A DNA stretch of 64,000 bases from Dermanyssus gallinae (Eukaryota > Arthropoda > Arachnida > Mesostigmata > Dermanyssidae), in NCBI GenBank assembly GCA_003439945.1, contig QVRM01002192.1, forward strand, positions 1,705,001 through 1,769,000, in the 5' to 3' direction. Positions 8,670-19,052 of this stretch are shown piece after piece; position 1 is the first letter of the stretch, and every line of letters begins with the position of its first letter. The translations under genes were made by a program, and so were the position numbers. Below the pieces are notes generated by a model. The model saw only the letters and a list, made by a program, of their open reading frames with translations. It was not told the origin of the DNA and searched no databases.

Positions 8670-10950
8670 CAATGATTTGGGCATGAGACGGGTCGCCGCG
8701 AAATTCGTACCAAAATTGCTCAATTGCGACCAAAAACAGCATCGCATGAACATTGCTAATGAGATGTTGGACTCTGTCCGCGACGACCCAAATTTGCTCC
8801 AGAGGGTCATAACTGGTGACGAATCGTGGGTTTATGGTTATGACGTGGAAACCGAAGCTCAATCATCTCAATGGAAGCTGCCGCACGAACCAAGACCGAA
8901 AAAAGCGCGCCAAGTTCGGTCGAATATGAAAGTTTTGCTGACAGTTTTCTTCGATTGCAGGGGCGTGGTGCATCATGAGTTCTTGCCACAGGGTAGAACG
9001 GTCAATAAGGAATATTACCTGCAAGTTATGCGCAATTTGCGCGAAGCAATCCGCCAGAAACGCCCGGATTTGTGGAAGAACAAAAATTGGCTTTTGCACC
9101 ACGATAACGCCCCTGCTCACACATCGTTGCTTGTGCGCGAGTTTTTGGCCAAAAACAACACACTAATGATGCCGCAGCCACCGTATTCCCCAGATCTGGC
9201 CCCCTGTGACTTTTTCTTGTTCCCTAAACTGAAGAGGCCCATGAAAGGACAACGTTACGCTACGCTTGACGAGATAAAGACGGCATCGAAGGAGGAGCTG
9301 AACAAGATTAAAAAAATGGTTTTTTGAAGTGCTTCGAAGATTGGAAAAACCGTTGGCACAAGTGTATAATATCTCATGGGGATTACTTTGAAGGGGACAA
9401 AATAGATATTCATGAATAAATGAATAATTTTTGAAAAAACACAAAAGTCGCGATACGTTTTGAACACACTATGTATACACTTAGTTAGCCTCCTTCATCA
9501 CACACGAGAATATCTATCTCAATCACTAAAAACACTTTTGGGACTTTCAAGGACGTTGCTAAGAAAACACTGAAATTACAGCCTGCTAACAGTAACGCCT
9601 ACATGATGATTTGTCTGCTCTAACGGCAACCGATAAAGCGCAAAATCTGAATAAACCTGTAACACGTACACAAACGGTGGTACCTAAAATACCAAACCCA
9701 GTAACAGAAGTTTTTAAAATCTAGAAACATTTTAGAACTCCGTTTTTTACATCTTGGCAGAGTAATCGGACCTCCGTTAGAAGTGCCGATGACGATTGAT
9801 ATAAGCGGGGCTACATTGTTGCGCATACATGTTATTTTACAAGTAGGTAGATTCTAAATAATTAGATCTCCCTTATGATTGTAATTCAGCTTTAAGGCGG
9901 CCTTATTTCGTCAAAAATTCAGACACATTCCATTTGGACAAGGTATCCCCAATCGTAAATGCATATCTACGCCAAATCTCCAAAAGTAGTCTTTGGCAAA
10001 AAACGGTCGCCCTATAATAGCCTGGTTAAGTCCCGCGCTCTTGCCGATAATTCCCTTAGTCTGTAGGCCGGTCCGCCAAGCGTTTCCGACAGGTTCGGCA
10101 CTTGTTCGCCTCCTCCAAAATGCCCCCTGATTAACCGGGTAGATGGTGCCAGGGAATCGGCAACAGTCATTCCCAGAGAAGCCTGTCCGTCCTAGGGTCT
10201 GTCCTGTGTTTTGGAAGTTGTTAGACTCTCCGTTGTCCGATGATGACTGGCCACAGCATATGCATATCCAAACTATCTTAATGCGCGTGATAGCACGCCG
10301 TTCAAGGCAGCTCGTATAGCCTTCCGGTCGGTGCTCCTCATACAAGTGAGCCCGTGTAACCGGTTTGCCACAGTTACAGGTGCACCAGCGCGTGGAGGTT
10401 GAGAAGCAAAACTTCGCAAAAGCAAACCACAGAGATCCTTAAGAGAACAAAGAATCTTGAGACTACCTAAGATGCCGCTCTTTCTCAGGAAGCACGTTCA
10501 TGAGTTTTGTCCTCTGGTGAGTAGAATTGTGGTGGTCTCGAAAGAAAACGTTTGCAGAGATGATCTAGTAATAAAAAGTTTGCAATTCTGTGGAGGTAAA
10601 TTTCCTAGAATAAGGCAACACTTTCTTGGGCACCAGGTGACTCGAGCGTTGAGCATTTGGCGCCGCAGTATTAGTTATTTTGGAGCGCGCCAGCAGACGC
10701 CACTGGTCTCAGATATGATCAATATGCTACAGGTCAGAATACGACGACACCACGCGCACCAACAAGAAATACGAATCTGTGTAGAGAACAAGAATGAAAC
10801 TTATACGTTGAATAAACTAGGTCAAGGGGTGAGAGGGACAAGCGAAAGGTGCGGCGTGGTTCGTAATGCTAACCGAGATCGGACCGAGTAGTCACTCGCA
10901 AACCAGCAGTCAACGGGGAATGGTTAGCTGCCACTCTTTTAGTAGCCGCG

Positions 10951-10977
10951 GGGTATCTCGCCTTCGGGGAGATACCC
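10951..10977. other. 9-bp-stem hairpin
   Basis: GGGTATCTC (10951-10959) and GAGATACCC (10969-10977) form a perfect stem around a nine-base loop. The function is unknown. Confidence 0.4.
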
Positions 10978-11803
10978 AAACTCCAGTACGTACCACTTTC
11001 GCTTGGCTACCTCGGATCCTCGCGATCCACCCCCCGATCTAATTGTTGAACAATTAGTAATAAGCGTTAGGTACGTAACAGCTGTTACTTTCGTTGGTAG
11101 CCATTTTATTGCGTCGTTTATGCTAACCGGCGCTATGTGTCGATGCGCCGCATTTAAATGCGCATGTGTAAACGAACAAAGTCTTTGCGTAATGTGTAAA
11201 CGTAGGCGAATTCTGTGTGAACGATATTACTGTAAAATCGTTTATACGGTAAAACTAATGTAAACAGCATCTTTTTGCGTGAGTGTACGGTTTCACGCAC
11301 TATGAATCATATATAAAATTCGAGTGCTTACACAGTATGGTACATAATTGCCGGACGTTTGCATTTAAGTAATCTTGGGATCACGAGGGTTATTATATAA
11401 AAGAATAGAAACATGTTTTGTACACAGGAGGTTAATTAGGACAAGTAAATGTGTGGTGACAGGTGAAAATTGGTTGAAAACCATTTTTGTGTACCATCCA
11501 GCTTGATCTACGGTAAGCAAGCATATTGATTCCATATTCAGCGAGTGCAACTGCTTCCGGCTAGACGGAGCACGACTTCATAGAGAGTTTCGTCTACCCT
11601 CATAAGTTGTGTTCTACTACGGTTTCCAGACTGGGGAGCAGTACAGCTGGTAAAGGGATACAACCCAAAAGCGAAAAATGTGCAGTAATTTCGCAGAGCT
11701 TTAGATAGACACGACAACACTCAGCAAAACTACCACTTAATTCACGTCATATATGCGTACGTAGGTTATGCATTCGCGTCTCGATAAACGATCTGCTGAC
11801 AAT

Positions 11804-11877
11804 AATATTTACACAAGTAGCAAGTTCCTAAAAGTATTAATATTTACACAAGAAACACAAGTTCCTAAAAGTAGTTT
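11804..11877. repeat. tandem duplication of about 35 bp
   Basis: Two adjacent units (11804-11838 and 11839-11877) each read AATATTTACACAAG near the start and AAGTTCCTAAAAGTA near the end, with small differences in the middle. Confidence 0.75.
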
Positions 11878-12154
11878 TTCCGAATGAATATTAAGTAAAT
11901 TTTTTCAATTATTATATCAATGAATGATCAATTAATAAATTATTTTTCGTCGTCTGCTACGGCGACAGACGGTTGTGTCCTGCGTGAGCTCTGTGAATAT
12001 TCCTCTCGTTTTAGTGGTTTTGACGAGTTTTTCCGGACAAACTTTGTGCGAGCGCTTAATCTTCGTGTTCAAGTGCCCGGTGCGGTGTGCTCTGTATTTT
12101 TCCGGGTTCCTTCCTAGTTTTCGAACGCTTCGGCTTTCCCGACCGAACGTCCTG

Positions 12155-15100
12155 ATGGACGGCGATGTGGATGCAGAGGGTGGGAGCAGCGCTTCGAGCG
12201 GTCACCTCAGCGGGCCGGCGTCTGCTACACCGTCCTCGTCTGCAGCGCTGGCGGCGCTGTCTGCCATGGCGGCGGAGGGTAGCCGCACGATACGGTCACG
12301 TTTGGAGATGTTGTCTGCGGGTGCCGCTGCACCTGTGGTCGACGTGCCGCGCACGTCGCCTGTGAGACCGGCGCATCTGATATGATTGCCTGCCAACCTA
12401 TGGAAGTGGTTAGCCCAGCTGGTGACTCTCGCAGCAACGCTGTAGTGGCGGAGATGACAGATGTCGAGACTACACCAGCTATTCCAGTCGCGCAGGAGCC
12501 TACTCTCAAACGGGCCCGTACTGCCTCAGATACGGAGGATTCTCGTAACGGATTTTTTTTTTTTTTCTGGGAGGTTTCGGGAATGCATGATGCACATGCG
12601 CCACTAGCAGCCTGCGTGACTAGTGTGAGACTCGCAAACCCACTAAACCCGAATTCCTCCCCACCCCCCCAGGCTCGGTATTACTTTGGCATTACATCGA
12701 AGCCGTGGGAGAGGCGTCTCTGCCGTTCTCCTTCAATCAGCTCTATCCCTGACTATCATCCCGCATGTCTACCTGCCGTTGGATAGGGGGATGCCATTTT
12801 GTAATCCGTCCTGTGAGGGTGCGTCGAGACCATGAGGGCCTGGCTGCTCCCCACCCCCTCCCCCCTCCCTCGGCTCCTCGTCTCGACCACTCTCCCGAGA
12901 GACCCGCTCAAACCTCTCCCGCCTGGCCGTTTCCTTGGCTGTCTTGAGTGTCAAAACAGCGTCGAACAAGTTCGTCGCCTCCCTCCATGCCTCCGCCGAA
13001 GTCATCATATGGGAGACCACCTCCTTGATGGGTCGGCCTCTCACAGCGGTTGGTGCTGCGTCCCGTGCTTCCCTGAGAGCACCACACCGCAGAACAGTAT
13101 GCTCTACGTTGTCCGTTTCTCCAGAGTCGCACAGTACGCAGATATCGCTGATGGCCTTCTTGATCCTTGACAGGTAGCTCTGGAACTGGCCGTGTCCGGT
13201 CAGAACCTGAGTCGTCCGGTAGGAAAGCTCCCCGTGTCGGCGGTCATATCATGCCCTGAGGTCCGGTATCAGACTCTTGGTCCAGCTCCCTGTGGTCACA
13301 CCGGGTCTTACCTGCGCCCATTCCTCATGCCAGGCCGATATGGTGGCACTCCCGGCCCTGGTGAGATCCAGACTTTCGTTTAGACACATTTTACCTCGTT
13401 CAGCCACTAGGAGGTCCCATGGCAGCATTTTGGCTAGAACCAGGAGAGCTTCGGTCGAGACTGTTCGATACGCCCGGCTTACCCTGATTGCCAGCGTTCG
13501 TTGGGTCGACCTTAGTGCCCCCCTATTTTTCGCCGTCCGCATTGCCATGTCCCCCCACACTGGGGCTGACAGGTCTCTGTCTGGCAGTCGAACTGTGCGG
13601 ACGTGTCTAGCCGAGCTCTGTGGTACATACCGAAGAAACTCGCGTTACTCCAGGGTGCCCGGTGCCGGACCTATAGCGTTGGTGCGTGGAGGCCTGCGAC
13701 AGAGTTTTATTGTGCTTTGGTGGTTTTTCGAGGTTTATTGCTCACTTTTCGAGAATAATTGGTTCACACTCAGTATCGGCGATCCCAACGACGACGAAAA
13801 GAGAACCACCTGGTCGGGGGAGTCTGTGATACGATTGGTGACGACGGCTTCGTGACAGTCGTGAACAAGAAATCAGTTCGGCGAGTGATTAAAGCTGAAG
13901 CGGAACTTTCACGCTTCCGTGAATCGGTTGACAATGGCTCCGGTCCAGTCTACACAGTGCGGTTCACGTCACAGGATTCCACGCTTCCGGCACCTGGAGG
14001 TTCCAACAAACAGCAGCAGGTCCGGCGCCCGGGCTTTTCGGGCGAACAACTGGTGAAAGTATTCAAGGCCCTCCATGACCTGGTGCCGACGGCAACGTTA
14101 GGAGGCGGTCCCAAGGGGACAACGGCCACTGTGCCCACGATTTCGGCCGCAAGCGACTTGGTGTCCGTCAGGGCGTTGAGAGGCGTGCCGGTGGTAGGAT
14201 TGTGTTCCACAATGGATCAGTTTTGGGGCGTCATCAAAGACGTAAATTCGGCCTTTTGTGACGAGTGTCTGCTATCGGAGCTCGCCTCGTACGGTGCGAT
14301 GAAAATAAGGAGAGACACGAGGCCCGGGCTCAAGAACGAAAAGAGCGTCCGAGTGCCGTCAACGAGGATACACGTTCTCTTCAAGAGGACGCCCCCTAAT
14401 AAGGTCTTTATTGTGTGGAGGGACCATGATATGTCGGTTGAAGCTTCGTCACCGATTGTCTGCTTTAATTGCCAACGCACTGGCCACACGGCAACTCGCT
14501 GCACTCGCGCTCGTGCATGTAGAAGATGTGGTGCGCACGACCACCTAGCCGCGTCATGTCGAAACCAAGCTCGTTGCGTAGACTGCAGTGGCCCCCACCC
14601 TAGAGGACGGGCTGCCCCGTTTTTGCATTAGCCCGCGAGAAAAGCAAGGTTTTGCTCGGCTCACGCATGCTTCAACATGCGCAGTTGTCGACGCCGGCGG
14701 CCACCCTGTTCGTTGTCCCGGATCCTGCACCTACTCGGCCAGGCACATCTGCACCAAGCACCTACGCGGCGGCCGTACGTCGCCTGGTGATACCAGCCTC
14801 CCCGGATGCGGCTCCGGAGCCTTTGGCAGCGCGAGCTCAGGTCGTGCTTCCCCCTCTTCGGCCGATCCCCGCTCCGCGAAAATCTACACTTCGTGCGAAG
14901 ACTCTGCCACCTCCTGAAACAGGACCTTCTAAACAAGTCAAGGCCGCTTTTCGCCGCCCTTCCAAGCGTCATCGCCGATTAGCTTTGAGTGAACCGGTTC
15001 CGCGCGGCCGCGCCGTCACCCGTGTTCGGGCGCGCCCATCTAAGTCGACCGACGACCTTGATTTCGGTTCTTTGTCCAAGGCAGTGTCCATGCTCGCTCG

Positions 15101-15272
15101 CATAAACCCGAAACTAGGCGACACTCTTCGAGGCATTGTGAAGGCACTGCGTCCCCTGCTCGCCCTAGCCCCGTTGCTTGGTGTTTCCCGCACCAGCTCC
15201 CAAATGATGAACCCTGAGCCCACTCAGTCCCCCGGCGCAGCTCCCCATCCCCTCGTCTGTCCGTTTCGGTAG
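12155..15272 (+). pseudogene. gag-like ORF1 of R2-type LINE, interrupted
   Basis: The start is ATG at 12155 (MDGDVDAEGG), with a Ser/Ala-rich low-complexity region. A frameshift near 12370-12385 moves the frame to a continuation ending TASDTEDSRNG (about 12552), where an R1-like fragment is inserted. The frame resumes near 13770 (DDGFVTVVNKK) and carries two CCHC zinc knuckles, CFNCQRTGHTATRC (about 14459-14500) and CRRCGAHDHLAASC, then a third start CVDC. Another frameshift near 14600 leads to a basic Pro/Ala-rich tail ending at 15272. Such proteins bind element RNA. Confidence 0.75.
12553..13640 (-). mobile_element. R1/I-clade-like LINE 3' fragment nested in gag-like ORF1
   Basis: On the minus strand, separate frames (13249-13560, 12908-13132 and 12769-13044) read like the C-terminus of an R1-type ORF2. 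One has IRVSRAYRTVSTEALLVLA and GSWTKSLIPDLRA, and another has RGRPIKEVVSHMM. Poly-T at 12553-12567 is the poly(A) tail of the minus-strand copy. The right boundary is approximate and I found no clear target-site duplication. The copy is decayed. Confidence 0.65.
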
Positions 15273-18130
15273 CAAGTAACCCTCCCGTAAGGGTCACTTG
15301 CCCCAGATGCGGCCGGGACTTTACTCGCCGCGGTCTCCCTATTCACCAAGCTAGATGTCGTCTCACGTCTACAACTCCCGATTCGTCTTCGACTGCTTTC
15401 TCCACGCCAGCACTCCCGTCACAGCCTAGAGAGTCGCTGGTCGACAGGCTCATACTTGCGTCGCAACCATCTAGGGTAATGCGTGTAATCCCCCGGGCTG
15501 TGAGGCCTTTGGTTGCCGAGTCCTTACGCGACGTCCTCGACCTTGTCGCGGCCAACGACGATGTCCCCTCGTGGGAGTCGCTCTTGTCATTCGCTTACGT
15601 GGTCCTTCAACTGCCACCTCGCACTTCGTCGTCCACCTCTTTGGCAGCGACTGTTCGGTCGAACCTCCGTGCGTTTCGCGATGGCTGGCGGTTCGAATTT
15701 CGCGTAGGTGGTGTTAGAAGAGTCACATCAGATGCGTGCGACTTCCCTGAGGACTCGGCACGCCGCGTTTCGTCTAAACTGTCCGAGGGAGACGTTTCCG
15801 GGGCGGCCCGCTTACTATGCTCTACGGACTCGTTTGTTTCGGGAGACGAAGTGCTGGCCTCGCTTGCCGCCAAGCACCCACCTGCTCCATCGGACTCGGT
15901 TTTTCCGGACCCTCCTGACTATGATGCAACGTCACTCTTCAGTCGATGATGTCTTGGGAGCTGTTGCCAGCTTTCCAGCCAGTTCGTTCGCCGGTCCTGA
16001 CGCTTTGCGTCCGCGTCATCTAAAGGACCTTCTTGCACCCGTGCTTGGACTGGTGGCAAGGAGACTGGCCGCAGCACTTGCCAGAGTGGTGGACGTCTTG
16101 AGATGGGGTACACTGCCGACTGAGGTCAGGGAGATTATATTCGGCGCCAAGCGATTCGCACTCCGCAAAAAAGACTCAGGCCTGTTCTCTCACGATACGG
16201 AGGATTGCTGCAAAAATAGCCTGTCGTGAGGCCAAAGCTTTTATCATTGAGCAGCTTGGCCCGCACCAGTTAGGTTTTGGCTTAGCATGCGGGGCGGAGG
16301 CAGCTGTACATGCAGCAAGAGCCTTCGTCCAATCAAGCCCGCCCCGAACGGCACTCTTGAAGTTGGATTTTCGCAATGCATTTAGTACTATTCGAAGGGA
16401 TCATATACTTCGTGCAGTTCGTGATGCAGTACCGGAAATCTTCAACTTAGTGAGTCACGCATACAGAGAGCCATCCGTCCTGTTGTTTGGGGCCCACACG
16501 TTGTCCTTGGCATCGGGTATACAGCAGGGAGACCCCTTGGGGCCGGCTCTATTCAGCCTAGGTATACGTGAGCTGGTCAACTCAATACAAGTGCCTTTCA
16601 ACGCCTGGTACCTTGACGATGGCACACTCGGTGGACCGATGGACGGCTTACTCGAGGAAGTGTGCAGAATTCTTGCCTTTGAGACAGTCAGTGGCCTGGT
16701 GTTAAACACGGCCAAATGCGAGGTGTTTGCGCCGGGGACAGACCCGGACGACCCCACATTAAGTGCCTTACTTGCGTTACTACCGGGGTGTAGAGTCGTG
16801 TCTGAACACGAAGTTACGCTCCTTGGCGCACCGTTCCTACCATCTGCACTGTCGAGTCTACTCGACCCCATGATGGACAGATTGTGGGCGATGCAAGAAC
16901 GTCTGTCTCTGGTCGGAGCCCACCAAGGGCTTTACCTACTCCGCTCGTCGTTCTCCGCGTGTCGCATCGTACATATAAGATCCATAAACTGTTCGGGTAC
17001 ACTCAACCAGCTTCTCCAACCATTCGACGACCAGGTGGTGGAGGCCCTCGAGACGGTTTTGGGTCTGAACTTACGACCACGAGAGGTGCGCCAGGCGGCT
17101 CTCCCCACCTCCATGGGCGGTCTTGGTCTTCCCTCGGCCCGCTCCTTGGCAGGCCCTGCCGTGGCCGCCTCGATGCACGCTACGTCGGGTCATGTCCAAC
17201 GCCTGCTCCCGTCGCGGGCTTGGGCATTGTTTGAGGCAACTCGCGACGCTATAGCGGCTGGACTCCAAGCTTCACCGCCTGATATAAATAGACTTGCCTG
17301 CCAGAGGGCCTGGGCCGAGAAAGAACACGAATCTTCGCTTACTGAGTTGCTTGAAGAATGCGGTGACGATCAGGATAGAGCGCGCCTCCTTGCCGTCGGT
17401 CGCCCAGGAGCGAGCGACTAGCTACACACACTCCCCGCTGACTCATTGGGTACTCGCCTTGACGACCAATCTACCCGGATCTGCGTTGGCCTGAGACTGG
17501 GAGCTGATTTGGTAGAGCCACACAGATGCACTTGTGGCGAGCCTGTCGGACGCCTGGCCAGACACCGCCTGTCTTGCGCTCACACGGCGGGCCGGCGACC
17601 ACGTCACACCGCTCTGAATGACATTCTTGCAAGGTCGTTGCGAAAAGCCGGAATCTTTTTGCGTCCTGGAACTGCCTAGTCTTTCTAGGGACGATGGCAA
17701 GGGGCCCGACGGCCGGATTTTGATACCTTTCTACAAGGGTCGTTCCCTGGTGTGGGATGCGACGGTGACCGACACTCTGACCCCCTCTCTTGTCGGTCCC
17801 GGCGCTTCTCGCCCAGAAACTGCCGCTTCCCGCGCCGAGCCATCAAAGATAAGAAAGTATGCGAACTTAGGCCGGGCGTACCACTTTTCGCCCTTCGCAT
17901 TCGAGACGCTGGGTGGCCCTGGGCCCCTCACAACGACGCTAATTTCCCAGGTTGGCGACGCTTTACAGCAGGCTACGATGGACAAGAGGGCGGGCACTTT
18001 CTTCTGCCAACGGCTTTCCCTAGAGATTCAGAGAGGTAACGCGATTTCGGTGCTCGGAACTATGAAAGACTGGATGGACCCGCGTCTTCGCGTCAGGGAT
18101 CGGGCAAGACTCCCACTCGGACACGAGTGA
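15266..18130 (+). pseudogene. R2-type LINE ORF2: zinc finger, RT (YLDD), nuclease
   Basis: The N-terminus has a finger CPRCGRDFTRRGLPIHQARC (about 15300-15360), as in R2-like proteins. RT: PDALRPRHLKDLL, LGFGLACGAEAA, LDFRNAFSTI (about 16360), IQQGDPLGP (about 16520) and WYLDDGTLGG (about 16608), so the catalytic box is YLDD. Then comes CTCGEPVGRLARHRLSC (C-x-C-x8-H-x4-C, about 17530), followed by GPDG, WDATVTDT (about 17756) and KIRKYANL, the PD..D..KxxKY nuclease. Defects: frameshifts near 15935, 16185 and 17670, and TAG at 17419-17421 where a Trp codon is likely. Confidence 0.85.
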
Positions 18131-18267
18131 TAGATGAGGAGTGAGCCATCGGCGCCGTGGATTTAAACCTTCACATGTATATATTAAATTCCTAAATAAA
18201 TATTATATCATTCTTATATCATTAAAAAAATGAATTATCGTTATATCGTCGATGACCCTTGGTATCT

Positions 18268-18273
18268 TTTATT
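18268..18273 (-). promoter_or_regulatory. poly(A) signal of SMYD-A
   Basis: AATAAA on the minus strand, about 55 bases past the SMYD-A stop codon. Confidence 0.6.
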
Positions 18274-18327
18274 GTCTGCTTTGCTTCTAATTCTGATGTT
18301 GTCCTACGTGACGAACGCCTTAAATGA

Positions 18328-19016
18328 TTATGCTTGTTGCACTTCGTTGGCGGCGCCGGGCTGCTCGAACGACTCCAGCCATTTCACGATCTGGTGGTCC
18401 CGGCCATGGGAGATCTTGAATAGGCTCTTGGTGAGTCGCTGACCCTTCAAGAAAGCCTTGTGATTCTTGTTGTCTTTGCTGTTCCAACCGAGCCGGGACA
18501 TCGCGTAACACATATTGTACAGGACAGGCTCCATCGAAAGAACTGTTTCCGACTGCTGGAGGGTGCGTGCTCCCAGTCGAAGGCTCTCCTGTGATTATAT
18601 ATATATATATTTGTCAGCACAATACCCGTCAAAAGATTAACGACTAGCTAACACTGAGGCTGCTCTAAAAAATACATGCACTGTAAACCCCAAATAAAAC
18701 ATTGCGTTCGGTACTGTACAAAAGCACCACCGATTTTCTGAAGTTGAAAAAAAATATTTTAGCAAACAATAATTAGATAGATACCTGCCTACAAACTGTC
18801 AACGTTCTGCACAAATTAAATAAGACTTTTTGCTGGGATAAACATAAGCCAATGCTAACGAAAATCATCGTGGTCGAATACGTATACCGTCATAGCATAG
18901 GGTGTAATTGATCGCTATGTTCTGCCGATTGCCGATGCAGTACCTTCTGATACAGATGCGTCTCCTTGTCTATGATGTTTCTTTATTTTGAATAGCTAAA
19001 TATAAGTGAAAGTCTG

Positions 19017-19052
<36 letters not shown>

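Larger units (their letters stand above)
3560..9419 (+). pseudogene. mariner transposase, interrupted by LINE and frameshifted
   Basis: The first part (3560-3870) starts MDQRTC and encodes the helix-turn-helix DNA-binding half. The second part (from 8658) continues in the same frame across the LINE insertion (IF, then INDLGMRR) and carries the DD34D-type catalytic motifs GDESWV, HHDNAPAHTS and YSPDLAPCDFFLF. In a seven-A run at 9310-9316 the frame slips by one base, so the open frame ends at 9327. The last 30 or so expected residues (KCFEDWKNRW and onward) are in another frame up to TAA at 9417-9419. The transposase is therefore doubly broken. The A-run slip could also be a sequencing error. 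Confidence 0.9.
3355..9473 (+). mobile_element. mariner-family DNA transposon, split by a nested LINE
   Basis: The ends are inverted repeats: GTGTGTTCAAAACGTATCG occurs just inside the left end (from about 3359) and its reverse complement just inside the right end (to about 9470). TA lies immediately outside both ends (3353-3354 and 9474-9475), the duplication used by Tc1/mariner elements. Without the 4.8-kb LINE at 3871-8657 and one 12-bp duplication copy, the element is about 1.3 kb, the normal mariner length. It carries a transposase frame in the same orientation. Confidence 0.92.
9476..12100. other. stretch without a recognisable gene
   Basis: There are two moderately long open frames of 144 codons each, 9911-10345 on the minus strand and 10457-10891 on the plus strand. 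I recognise no domain in either. The first holds the phrase AIIGRPFF, loosely like a retroelement protease, which is not enough to name it. A short hairpin lies at 10951-10977 and a 35-bp tandem duplication at 11804-11877. The rest is AT-rich. Part of the stretch could be the 5' UTR of the R2-type LINE that follows. Confidence 0.5.
12155..18130 (+). mobile_element. R2-type LINE with gag-like ORF1, nearly full length, decayed
   Basis: The order is a gag-like ORF1 (12155-15272, interrupted) followed by ORF2 (about 15266-18130) with an N-terminal zinc finger, RT, CCHC motif and restriction-like endonuclease. That is the layout of R2/R4-like LINEs that cut with a PD-(D/E)XK-type nuclease instead of an APE nuclease. 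GC content is clearly higher than in the surrounding DNA. The copy has several frameshifts, one nonsense codon and an inserted R1-like fragment. Related relics lie at 31687-32925 and 46848-49027. Its 3' end lies close to the 3' end of SMYD-A, which converges on it. Confidence 0.85.

Noticed and set aside
18230..18442. Plus-strand 70-codon frame starting MNYRYIVDDP
   Set aside because: It overlaps the last SMYD-A exon in antisense and is not supported by any motif.
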